From assembly GCA_944372715.1 (NCBI GenBank), contig CALVZZ010000002.1, forward strand, positions 1 to 23,349: DNA of 23,349 bases, given 5' to 3'. A program made the translations under genes and the position numbers. Each line of letters starts with the position of its first letter. Within the stretch, counting starts at the first letter, position 1. Shown one piece after another: positions 15,636 to 22,739 of this stretch. The notes under the pieces are model-generated. The model worked only from the letters and a program-made list of their open reading frames with translations. It was not told the origin of the DNA and did not search any database. The stretch comes from an uncultured Clostridia bacterium (GTDB lineage Bacteria; Bacillota; Clostridia; Christensenellales; UBA1242).

Positions 15636-16556
15636 GTGAATTTGTTTGAGTTAATTATAAAAAGTAAATCATTTGATCAATTTGTCAAACTTGTAGAGTT
15701 TGACAAACTTTCTCACGCATATTTAATTTTTAGTCCGGATGAAGAATATAATGAGATTTTTTCAAAATTAATTGCACTAAAATTGAATTGTGAAAAGGTT
15801 TGTTTTGATTGTGCATCTTGTGTTAAAATTTTAAACAACACTCATCCAGATGTGCTCATATATCCCAAAAATAAGAATTTTGTTGTGGAAGATTCAGAAA
15901 AAATAAACGATGAAATTAATGTTTTACCAATGTTATCACAATACAAAATTTTTATAATTAACAATTTTAATAAGGCGACAATTCAGGCACAAAACAAACT
16001 TTTAAAAATACTTGAAGAGCCACCTAAAAATGTACTTTTTATTCTTAATGCGACAAACTTAAATTCTGTTTTACCAACCATTATGTCTAGGGTTCAACAA
16101 ATTGAATTGTCAAAATTTGATAAAAAAGAAATTATAACATTTGCTGATAAAAATAATTTAGATTTAAATGGGTTTGCTCTTGATGATGGTGATGGTTGGC
16201 CTTGCAAGACTTTAAAGCAATTTAAAGATGCTAATTTTGAGAAAAATAATATTATTGTTCAAAACATACTGCAAAATATGAAAACAAGCAAAGATGTTGT
16301 TAAATTTACTAATGAATTTTCACAAAAAGAAGGTTTTGAAGAAAGATTAAACATTTTGGAAAAATATTTTGATAATCTACTTATAGATGTTATAAATAAC
16401 AAAAATAATGAATACACAAAAAATGATGCCATTGCTCAAATTTTTTGTAAAATAAACCAAGCAAAAAAGCAACTCCAAGCCAATTGTAATTTAAGTTTAA
16501 TTGGAGACTGTTTGTTGATGGGAATTTTGGAGGTTAAATATTATGCAAGTAAATGA
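15636..16556 (+). CDS. holB: DNA polymerase III delta' subunit
   Basis: Clamp-loader subunit that helps place the beta sliding clamp at primer ends. The 306-aa product has LSHAYLIF near its start, a zinc-binding cluster Cys52-x3-Cys56-x2-Cys59-x2-Cys62, THPDV, and the very conserved KLLKILEEPP (121-130). As in other delta' subunits there is no Walker A lysine, so it should not bind ATP productively. The usual SRC motif reads SRV (151-153). GTG 15636 is the only plausible start: no ribosome binding site is seen and the promoter lies just upstream. The end overlaps ricT by 14 bases. It heads the holB-ricT-yabB-rsmI operon, an order shared with Bacillus apart from two missing small genes. Confidence 0.9.
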   Translation: MNLFELIIKSKSFDQFVKLVEFDKLSHAYLIFSPDEEYNEIFSKLIALKLNCEKVCFDCASCVKILNNTHPDVLIYPKNKNFVVEDSEKINDEINVLPMLSQYKIFIINNFNKATIQAQNKLLKILEEPPKNVLFILNATNLNSVLPTIMSRVQQIELSKFDKKEIITFADKNNLDLNGFALDDGDGWPCKTLKQFKDANFEKNNIIVQNILQNMKTSKDVVKFTNEFSQKEGFEERLNILEKYFDNLLIDVINNKNNEYTKNDAIAQIFCKINQAKKQLQANCNLSLIGDCLLMGILEVKYYASK

Positions 16557-17367
16557 AGTTGGGATAAGTTTTGAAAGTCAACCAAAGATATATAGTTTTG
16601 ATTCAAATGGTTATCAACTTAATGTTGGTGATTATGTCGTTGTTGATACAGCAAGAGGAGTTGAACTTGGAAAAGTGGCAACACCAATAAAAACAATTAA
16701 TCTTGATGAGACAAAAGAGCCGTTAAAAAAAATTATAAAAGTTGCAGATAAAGAAGATATAGAAAAAAAACAAAAAAATCTAAAAGATGCAAAGTTGGCA
16801 AAATCTAAAATAATTGACATTATAAAGAATTTCCAATTAGAAATGAAGATTGTAAGTGTAGAATATACGCTTGATGGCACAAAGATGTTGATTAATTTTA
16901 CTTCAGAAAATAGGGTTGATTTTAGGGATCTTGTAAAAACTCTTGCAAGTGAGTTTAAAACAAGAATTGAATTAAGGCAAATTGGTCCAAGAGATGAAGT
17001 TAAAATATTGGGTGGAATGGGACCTTGTGGAAGACCTTGTTGTTGTACTAAAAATACGGGTGACTTTGAACACGTAAGCATTAAAATGGCAAAAAATCAA
17101 GGGCTATCATTAAATCCAACTAATATAAGTGGGCTTTGTGGAAGGTTGTTATGTTGTTTAGCTTATGAAAACGAGCATTATGTTGAAACTTTAAAACTAA
17201 TGCCTAAAATAAATAGTGAAGTTACAACTCCTGACGGAAATGGTATTGTTTTATATAATGATTTATTAAAAAGAACAGTAACAGTTAAATTTGATGATGA
17301 TAAAAAAGAATATAATATTTCACAAATTAAATTTAATAAAACTGATAACAATTCAAATTTGGAATAA
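16543..17367 (+). CDS. ricT: PSP1-domain protein RicT (YaaT)
   Basis: In Bacillus, RicT with RicA (YmcA) and RicF (YlbF) forms an Fe-S-containing complex that promotes RNase Y-dependent mRNA maturation and affects sporulation and competence. The 274-aa product has the PSP1 fold and its cysteine blocks: GPCGRPCCC (Cys162, 166, 167, 168) and SGLCGRLLCCLAYE (Cys199, 204, 205). These include ligands for the 4Fe-4S cluster. ATG 16543 follows TTTGGAGG (ending 16533) at nine bases and lies inside the holB end. No ricA or ricF is in this window. Family assignment is firm; the exact role in this organism is inferred. Confidence 0.93.
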   Translation: MQVNEVGISFESQPKIYSFDSNGYQLNVGDYVVVDTARGVELGKVATPIKTINLDETKEPLKKIIKVADKEDIEKKQKNLKDAKLAKSKIIDIIKNFQLEMKIVSVEYTLDGTKMLINFTSENRVDFRDLVKTLASEFKTRIELRQIGPRDEVKILGGMGPCGRPCCCTKNTGDFEHVSIKMAKNQGLSLNPTNISGLCGRLLCCLAYENEHYVETLKLMPKINSEVTTPDGNGIVLYNDLLKRTVTVKFDDDKKEYNISQIKFNKTDNNSNLE

Positions 17368-17369
17368 CA

Positions 17370-18065
17370 ATGGAAAAAATTGAAAATTTAGATTATAATT
17401 TAAAAATATATCAAAATTCAAACTTGTACACTTTTACAAGTGATTCGATTTTGCTTGCAAAATTTGTAAAAATTAAAAAAAATGAAATAGTCATAGATTT
17501 GGGAACGGGAAGTGGAATAATTGCGTTATATTTGGCTAAAAAATTTGAAGCTGAAAAAATTTATGGAATTGAAATTCAATCAGAACTTTCTGAATTGGCT
17601 AAAAAAAGTGTTTTATTAAACAATTTAAATGAAAAAATTGAAATAATTAATAAAGATATGCTTGATGTAAATTTAAGAGCAGATGTCATAGTTTCAAATC
17701 CTCCATATAAAAAATATAATTCTGTACAAAATGCAAATATGTCAAGGGCAATTGCTAGGCAAGAATTAAAAATCGACTTAGATAAACTTTTAAAGACAGT
17801 AAATAAACTTTTAAAACCTAATGGAAGATTTTATATTTGTTATGATTCAGAAAGAACTGCAGAATTAATTTACAAACTTAAAAGCTATAAATTGGAACCA
17901 AAAACTATGTTTTTTACTTATGCAAATTTAAATAAAAAAGCTTCTATTGTTTTTATAGAATCGGTTAAAGGTGGTAAAGAAGAAGTGAAAGTCTTGCCAC
18001 CATTAATTACAAATGATAATAATGGAAAATATATTGAAAATTTAGAAATTAAAGATGTTAGGTGA
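17370..18065 (+). CDS. trmN6: YabB/TrmN6-type tRNA adenine-N6 methyltransferase
   Basis: SAM-dependent Rossmann methyltransferase. The 231-aa product has motif I VIDLGTGSGIIALYLA (about 41-56), an acidic motif II ending GIEIQ, and the N6-amine motif NPPY (110-113), which means methylation of an exocyclic amino group. Known relatives methylate A37 of tRNA1-Val (E. coli TrmN6); Bacillus YabB sits at the same place in the holB operon. The start, two bases after the ricT stop, has no strong Shine-Dalgarno sequence and probably depends on coupling. The target in this organism is inferred from family and position. Confidence 0.85.
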   Translation: MEKIENLDYNLKIYQNSNLYTFTSDSILLAKFVKIKKNEIVIDLGTGSGIIALYLAKKFEAEKIYGIEIQSELSELAKKSVLLNNLNEKIEIINKDMLDVNLRADVIVSNPPYKKYNSVQNANMSRAIARQELKIDLDKLLKTVNKLLKPNGRFYICYDSERTAELIYKLKSYKLEPKTMFFTYANLNKKASIVFIESVKGGKEEVKVLPPLITNDNNGKYIENLEIKDVR

Positions 18066-18069
18066 TGTT

Positions 18070-18867
18070 ATGTTATATTTTGTTGCAACTCCAATTGGGA
18101 ATTTGGGAGATATTTCTTTAAGAGCTTTGGAAACACTAAAAAGTGTTGATGTTATAGCTTGTGAAGATACAAGAGTGTCAATTAAATTACTTAATCATTA
18201 TCAAATAAAAAAACAACTTATTTCATATCATAAATTTAATGAAAAAGTAAGTGCAAAGGGTATTTTGAACTTATTAAAAGAAGGAAAAAATGTTGCTGTT
18301 ATTTCTGATAGTGGAATGCCTTGTATTTCTGATCCTGGCTCAACCCTTGTTGATCTTTTAGTATCAGAAAATCAACCCTATACTGTCATACCAGGAGCTA
18401 ATGCTGGACTTTGTGCTCTTATTTTAAGTGGTTTTAATGCTAAAAAATTTACTTTTGTTGGCTTTTTATCTGAAAATAAAAAAGAAAAAATCATTCAAAT
18501 AGAAGATGTTAAAAATTTTTCTGGTAGTTTAATAATTTATGTTTCTCCACATAATCTTTTAAAAGATTTGTCATTTTTATATGATGTGTTGGGTGATAGA
18601 AAAGTTTGTCTTGTATGTGAAATTACAAAAATGTTTGAAAAAAAGTATTATTTTAGTTTAAATAATATACCAGAACTTGAAATTAAAGGCGAGTATGTTT
18701 TAATTGTTGAAGGTGCTTCAATAGATAAACAAAATGAAATAAACAATTTATCTATCAATGAACATATTGAATATTATCTTGCACAAGGTATGTCTAGAAA
18801 TGAAGCTATAAAAAAAGTTGGAAAAGATAGAAATATTAAAAATCCATATAAAAATTTAAAAAGTTAA
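18070..18867 (+). CDS. rsmI: 16S rRNA (cytidine-1402 2'-O) methyltransferase
   Basis: RsmI adds the 2'-O-methyl of the m4Cm1402 modification in the ribosomal P site, using SAM. The 265-aa product starts MLYFVATPIGNLGDISLRAL, the family signature, followed by ACEDTRVSIKLL, SYHKFNE, VISDSGMPCISDPG (77-90) and VIPGANAG. Start ATG 18070 is preferred over ATG 18055: AGGTGA (18060-18065) is spaced four bases before it and the protein then begins exactly like its relatives. The ribosome binding site overlaps the stop of the preceding gene. Its stop codon touches that of the convergent spmB with no base between. Confidence 0.95.
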   Translation: MLYFVATPIGNLGDISLRALETLKSVDVIACEDTRVSIKLLNHYQIKKQLISYHKFNEKVSAKGILNLLKEGKNVAVISDSGMPCISDPGSTLVDLLVSENQPYTVIPGANAGLCALILSGFNAKKFTFVGFLSENKKEKIIQIEDVKNFSGSLIIYVSPHNLLKDLSFLYDVLGDRKVCLVCEITKMFEKKYYFSLNNIPELEIKGEYVLIVEGASIDKQNEINNLSINEHIEYYLAQGMSRNEAIKKVGKDRNIKNPYKNLKS

Positions 18868-19377
18868 TTATAAAACTTTACAAATTAAGCAAGCAGTAAC
18901 AGTTCCAAAAATGTTACAAATTAAAGCTAATGGAATTGCATATGATAATTTTTTTACAGAAGTTTGAGAAAAATATACAGTTGCAACATAAAAAAGCGTT
19001 TCGCTTGTCCCCATTATAACAGATGCACATCTACCAACATAGGTGTCAACACCATAAGTTGTGTAGATGTCTTTTAATATTGCATAACTACCACTTCCTG
19101 TAAAGGGTCTAAGAAGAACAAGCTCACTTACTTCTGTTGGGATTCCTAAAAACTTAAACATTGGAGATAAAATATCAATTAAAAAATCGGTTATTCCACT
19201 TGCTCGCATAAGGGCAACCATAACCATAATTGCTACAATGTATGGGAATATATCCAAAACTAAATTTACTGATCCTTTTGCGCCTTTTACAAATACATTA
19301 TAAGTTTCAACTTTTTTAAATTTTGAGTAAAGAAGTAGACCTGCAATTAATATCGGCATTATGTAATTTGATATAAT
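18868..19377 (-). CDS. spmB: Spore maturation protein B
   Basis: SpmB acts with SpmA in spore core dehydration in Bacillus and Clostridium; both are Gate-domain membrane proteins. This product shows KGAKGSVNLVLDIFPYIVAIMVMVALMRASG, LVLLRPFTGSGSYAI and SETLFYVATVYFS, all typical, with about five hydrophobic segments. The start is uncertain. ATG at 19359 overlaps the spmA stop (TAATG) and gives 163 aa. An ATT codon at 19377 lies five bases after a perfect AGGAGG (19388-19383) and gives 169 aa beginning MISNYIMP, closer to the N-terminus of relatives. I give the longer form; the shorter starts 18 bases later. The gene is cotranscribed with spmA. Confidence 0.88.
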   Translation of the reverse strand: MISNYIMPILIAGLLLYSKFKKVETYNVFVKGAKGSVNLVLDIFPYIVAIMVMVALMRASGITDFLIDILSPMFKFLGIPTEVSELVLLRPFTGSGSYAILKDIYTTYGVDTYVGRCASVIMGTSETLFYVATVYFSQTSVKKLSYAIPLALICNIFGTVTACLICKVL

Positions 19378-19943
19378 TTTTTCCTCCTATTAAAAAGTTT
19401 TTGTATTATTAAAGTCAAACCAACGCCAAAACAAGCAGTTAAAAAAGTTGCAATAAATGTGGGTATCATAATGTCTGTTGGTGAAACACTTCCTGCTGCC
19501 GTTCTTAAACCTATTGTGGTTGTGGGTAAAAGTTGTATTGATGTTGCATTTACAATTAAAAGCATAATCATTGATGGTGTTGCTTTTCCACTTTTGTCAT
19601 CCATTAATTTCATTGCTTTTATTCCACAGGGGGTTGCAGCATTTCCAACTCCAAGAATATTTGAAGACATATTCATTGCAATCATTTTAATAATTTCTTT
19701 ATCATTTGTTTTAAATAAAAACTTAATAAGTGGACTTAAAAGTTTTGCAAGTTTTTCGCTTAGACCAGTCTTGTCCACTATTTCCAAAATTCCTAACCAT
19801 ATTGTATAAACTGCAATAAGTTCTATGCAGAGTGAAATTACATTCATTGCACTTTCTGTCATTTCCGTTACTAAAATTGATGGATTTTCAAAAATTAGTA
19901 AAACAATGGAAATAATCATAAATAGTCCCCAAATCTTGTTCAT
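19359..19943 (-). CDS. spmA: Spore maturation protein A
   Basis: The partner of SpmB: a 194-aa integral membrane protein with Gate (nucleoside-recognition-like) domain. The signature NMSSNILGVGNAATPCGIKAMK runs from residue 91 to 112, and LLIVNATSIQLLPTTTIGLR follows. There are about five hydrophobic segments. The start ATG (complement of 19941-19943) has no Shine-Dalgarno sequence; a TATAAA ends six bases before it on the same strand. The pair suggests an endospore-forming ancestry or lifestyle, although spmA/spmB also occur in genomes without full sporulation gene sets. It is transcribed divergently from tatD. Confidence 0.94.
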   Translation of the reverse strand: MNKIWGLFMIISIVLLIFENPSILVTEMTESAMNVISLCIELIAVYTIWLGILEIVDKTGLSEKLAKLLSPLIKFLFKTNDKEIIKMIAMNMSSNILGVGNAATPCGIKAMKLMDDKSGKATPSMIMLLIVNATSIQLLPTTTIGLRTAAGSVSPTDIMIPTFIATFLTACFGVGLTLIIQKLFNRRKKLYQIT

Positions 19944-19949
19944 ATAAAA

Positions 19950-19968
19950 TTTATATGTTTATATTATA
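19950..19968 (-). promoter_or_regulatory. Possible spmA promoter elements
   Basis: On the minus strand, TATAAT (complement of 19963-19968) and TATAAA (complement of 19950-19955) are both candidate -10 hexamers in an extremely AT-rich stretch. Neither has TG before it or a convincing -35. The second is exactly six bases from the spmA ATG. A sporulation sigma factor could also be used; I could not see a convincing consensus. Confidence 0.3.
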
Positions 19969-19988
19969 ATTTTAATACTTTTCTTTAT

Positions 19989-20016
19989 TTGATTTTTTTA
20001 AAAAATGTGTTATAGT
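19989..20016 (+). promoter_or_regulatory. tatD-rsmA promoter
   Basis: TTGATT (19989-19994), 16-base spacer, extended -10 TGTTATAGT (20008-20016). Transcription should start near 20023, so the leader would be only about ten bases and begin with the ribosome binding site GGAG itself (20023-20026). Confidence 0.68.
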
Positions 20017-20032
20017 TTTGTAGGAGAATAAA

Positions 20033-20806
20033 ATGTTTATAGATACACACGCACACATTAATGATGACAAGTTAATAGATGATATTCAAAATGTTATAGA
20101 AAGGGCTCATAATGAAAATGTGGACATTATTATAAATTCAGGAAGTAGTTATTCATCATCAAAAAGTTCTATTGAAATTGCAAATAAATTTAAAGAAGTT
20201 TATGCTTGCATTGGAATTCATCCTGAAAATTGTGAAGAATACAATGACGAAGTGGAAAAATTTATAATTGACAATGCTAACAATAAAAAGGTGGTTGCAA
20301 TAGGGGAAATTGGACTTGACTATCATTACGAAGGATATAATTGTGACCTTCAAAAAAAAGTTTTTATAAAACAACTAGAACTTGCTCATAGGTATAATTT
20401 ACCTGTTGTTATTCATTCAAGAGATGCAACAAAGGATATGATTGAAATACTAAAAGAATATAAAAGTTTGTTGACGAATGGTGGACTTATGCATTGTTTT
20501 AACGGAAGTGTTGAAACATTAAATGAAATTTTAAAACTTGGTCTCAAAGTTTCATTTGGTGGAATTGTCACATTTAAAAATGCAAGAAATTCATCTTCCT
20601 TAATAACGCAAATTCCTATTGATAGTTTTACATTAGAAACAGATTGTCCTTATTTGTGTCCAGAGCCATTTAGGGGGAATTTAAATGAACCTAAAAATAT
20701 ACCATTAATTGCAAAAAAAATTGCAGATATATTGGGATTAAATATTAAAGAAATTGAAGAAATTACCACAAAAAATGCAAAAAATTTATTTAAAAAGTTG
20801 ATTTAA
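20033..20806 (+). CDS. tatD: TatD family metal-dependent hydrolase (DNase)
   Basis: TIM-barrel amidohydrolase-type protein; relatives have 3'-5' exonuclease or other DNase activity. The 257-aa product carries all metal ligands: His6 and His8 in DTHAH, Glu92 in GEIGLDYH, His128 in HSRDA, His154 in HCF, and Asp204 in ETDCPYL. AGGAG lies seven bases upstream of ATG 20033. It is two bases from rsmA, so they are cotranscribed; Bacillus has tatD (yabD) in the same neighbourhood upstream of ksgA. Metal-dependent nuclease function is from family knowledge. Confidence 0.95.
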   Translation: MFIDTHAHINDDKLIDDIQNVIERAHNENVDIIINSGSSYSSSKSSIEIANKFKEVYACIGIHPENCEEYNDEVEKFIIDNANNKKVVAIGEIGLDYHYEGYNCDLQKKVFIKQLELAHRYNLPVVIHSRDATKDMIEILKEYKSLLTNGGLMHCFNGSVETLNEILKLGLKVSFGGIVTFKNARNSSSLITQIPIDSFTLETDCPYLCPEPFRGNLNEPKNIPLIAKKIADILGLNIKEIEEITTKNAKNLFKKLI

Positions 20807-20808
20807 TT

Positions 20809-21594
20809 ATGGAAAATATAAATTTTAAAAAAAAATTTGGTCAAAATTTTATTACAGATTTAAATTTATTAAAAGCTATTGTTTCCGATAGTGAAATAAC
20901 AGAAAAAACTGATGTACTGGAAATTGGTGCAGGTGCAGGAACGCTTACACAGGAAATAGCAAAAAAATGTAATAAATTGGTAAGTTATGAAATTGATGAA
21001 AGTTTAAAAAATGTTTTGGAAAATAAATTAAAGGAATTTAATAATATTGAACTTATTTTTCAAGATATTTTAAAAGTTAATACAAAAGATGTTGAAAGTA
21101 AATTTAATGGTAATTATAAAATAGTTGCAAATTTACCATATTATATTACTTCACCTATAATATTTAAATTTTTAGAACAGTCAAAAAAACTTCAATCTAT
21201 GACAATTATGATACAAAAAGAAGTTGCAGATAAAATGGTTGCAAAACCTAAAACTGCAAATTATGGTGTGTTGTCAATAATGGTAAATCATTATGCTGAT
21301 GTGAAGATTACAAGACTTGTAAAAAGACAAATGTTTACTCCAATGCCCAAAGTTGACTCCTGTGTTGTTGTTTTAAAAATTAAACAAAATGCTTATGATG
21401 AAAAATTTAAAACATTTATTCAAACGGCATTTTCTATGCGAAGAAAAACTTTATATAATAACTTATCAAAATTATATGCAAAAGAAAAAATTTTAAAAGT
21501 TTTTGAAAACTTAAAAATTTCAAGCAATGTTAGGGCAGAAGAATTATCTATTGAAAAATTTTACGATTTATTTAATTGTTTTCGACAAAATTAG
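20809..21594 (+). CDS. rsmA: 16S rRNA adenine-1518/1519 N6-dimethyltransferase
   Basis: RsmA (KsgA) dimethylates the two adjacent adenosines in the 3'-terminal hairpin of 16S rRNA during small-subunit maturation. The 261-aa product starts with KKKFGQNFITD, then SAM motif EIGAGAG (38-44), NLPYY (108-112), and FSMRRKTLYNNL near the C-terminus. Length is at the short end for the family (about 265-290). Erm-type 23S methylases share the fold, but the gene neighbourhood and SMRRKTL motif favour RsmA. No clear Shine-Dalgarno sequence; translation probably couples to tatD, whose stop is two bases upstream. Its stop codon lies within the terminator stem. Confidence 0.95.
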   Translation: MENINFKKKFGQNFITDLNLLKAIVSDSEITEKTDVLEIGAGAGTLTQEIAKKCNKLVSYEIDESLKNVLENKLKEFNNIELIFQDILKVNTKDVESKFNGNYKIVANLPYYITSPIIFKFLEQSKKLQSMTIMIQKEVADKMVAKPKTANYGVLSIMVNHYADVKITRLVKRQMFTPMPKVDSCVVVLKIKQNAYDEKFKTFIQTAFSMRRKTLYNNLSKLYAKEKILKVFENLKISSNVRAEELSIEKFYDLFNCFRQN

Positions 21595-21614
21595 CAATTA
21601 TTTGCTAATTTTTT
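21587..21614 (+). terminator. Intrinsic terminator overlapping the rsmA stop codon
   Basis: Eleven-bp stem AAAATTAGCAA (21587-21597) with TTGCTAATTTT (21602-21612), loop TTAT, T run 21609-21614. The TAG stop codon of rsmA (21592-21594) is inside the 5' arm. Confidence 0.88.
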
Positions 21615-21632
21615 ATTGCTAAAAAATAACAC

Positions 21633-21656
21633 TATAATCTATTTTTCTCGTATACT
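21633..21656 (+). promoter_or_regulatory. Promoter region of the 21681 gene
   Basis: Two candidate -10 hexamers are present, TATAAT (21633-21638) and TATACT (21651-21656). Neither has a clear -35 at 16-18 bases nor TG before it. A promoter is expected here because a terminator lies just upstream, and AGGGAG precedes the ATG at 21681. Confidence 0.45.
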
Positions 21657-21680
21657 ATTTAAGAAGATAGGGAGAAAAAA

Positions 21681-22700
21681 ATGTTTACAAAAAGAACAAT
21701 AATTTTAAATTCAGTAGAACACGATTTACATAAAGCTGTTATAAGTTTGGAAAGAACAGGAGAGCAATTAAAAGGTAGTGTTAAACTTTATAATTTTAAG
21801 GAAGAACCCAAAGGTGTTTTGACTTTGGGAATATTATGCGATGGAGAAGTTTATAAGGCAGGACTTAATAGAATTGCTCTTAACCAATATCAATTTAACA
21901 CTTACATAAAAAATGAAATTAATGATTTTACTTGTGCCCTTGTTAATTCTTATAATGGAGAAATAAAACCTTTGTTGATAGGAGCTTCAAATGGTGCAAG
22001 TTCGCAAAGTGCAGAAATAAGACTAGCTTCATCTTTGGGAGCATTGCAAAAGAAAAGTATGGATGCTGTAAAAAAGATTTTAGATGATAATCAAATTGAT
22101 TTAGAAGAAGACACAGAACAATTAATAAATGATGAAATATCAAAAAAATGTGATGAAAACTGTTTTTTATGTCCATATAAAAAAGCTTTTTATAGTGATA
22201 ATAATATAGATGAAGAAAAAAATGTAGAAAATCAAGCTTGTTGTAGTGTTAAAAATATAGAAGAAAAATATGAAAAAGATAATGAAAATTTAGAAAATAA
22301 TTCAAATTTTGAAGAAAATAATGAAAAATTTGAAGAAAAAGATGAAATTAATGAAAACAAATTGTCATTTTATGATGAAATAAAAGAACAACTTGGAATG
22401 TTATTTACCAAATACGATGAAGCAAAGGATTTGGAAGACATTATACCAAATTCAAAATTTGTTCGCATTGAATATGATGATAGTGGTCTATTTTATGTTC
22501 TAGGGTTAATTTATGAAAATGAGCAAATCAAATATGTATGTTATGGTGTGCCAGGAATATATTCTGATGAATGTCCACAAGAATTAAAAGGTCTTTCACA
22601 ATGGTTGCCCTTAGATGAAGGACAACCACAGGGTAAGGGTTATTGGCTTTCCTATCAAGATGCACAAAATGGTGAAAATATTAAGATAGAAGTTGTTTAA
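21681..22700 (+). CDS. Unrecognised two-domain protein with Cys cluster and acidic linker, 339 aa
   Basis: I do not recognise this protein. Start ATG 21681 follows AGGGAG closely. Residues 1 to about 135 look like a beta-rich domain (MFTKRTIILNSVEHDLHKAVISLERTGEQLKG split at any point, then several alternating hydrophobic strands), followed by a short helix. A cysteine cluster follows: Cys157-x3-Cys161-x2-Cys164, then Cys187-Cys188, which could bind a metal. Residues about 190-225 are a low-complexity Glu/Asn/Lys linker. Residues about 228-339 form a second domain with KFVRIEYDDSGLFYVLGL and CYGVPGIYSDECPQELKG, ending with the QWLPLDEGQPQGKGYWLSYQ stretch. No signal peptide or membrane segment. 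It appears monocistronic. Confidence 0.88.
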   Translation: MFTKRTIILNSVEHDLHKAVISLERTGEQLKGSVKLYNFKEEPKGVLTLGILCDGEVYKAGLNRIALNQYQFNTYIKNEINDFTCALVNSYNGEIKPLLIGASNGASSQSAEIRLASSLGALQKKSMDAVKKILDDNQIDLEEDTEQLINDEISKKCDENCFLCPYKKAFYSDNNIDEEKNVENQACCSVKNIEEKYEKDNENLENNSNFEENNEKFEEKDEINENKLSFYDEIKEQLGMLFTKYDEAKDLEDIIPNSKFVRIEYDDSGLFYVLGLIYENEQIKYVCYGVPGIYSDECPQELKGLSQWLPLDEGQPQGKGYWLSYQDAQNGENIKIEVV

Positions 22701-22705
22701 AATGA

Positions 22706-22733
22706 TTGCTTTTAAAAAAAATTGTGCTATCAT
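22706..22733 (+). promoter_or_regulatory. Hydrolase promoter (predicted leaderless)
   Basis: TTGCTT (22706-22711), 16-base spacer, extended -10 TGCTATCAT (22725-22733). Six bases (22734-22739) separate it from ATG 22740, the same distance as at truA and holB, with no Shine-Dalgarno sequence. Confidence 0.68.
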
Positions 22734-22739
22734 ATAAAT

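Noticed and set aside
16632..17081. 149-codon minus-strand open frame inside ricT
   Set aside because: Shadow frame across the conserved RicT cysteine blocks; no independent signals.
19459..19809. 116-codon plus-strand open frame antisense to spmA
   Set aside because: It lies fully inside spmA, which has an unmistakable family signature; no ribosome binding site or recognisable protein on the plus strand.
22262..22365. Apparent repeat of GAAGAAAA/GAAAAT units in the 21681 gene
   Set aside because: Low-complexity codons for an acidic Glu/Asn/Lys linker with no regular unit or spacing; neither a CRISPR array nor a defined tandem repeat.
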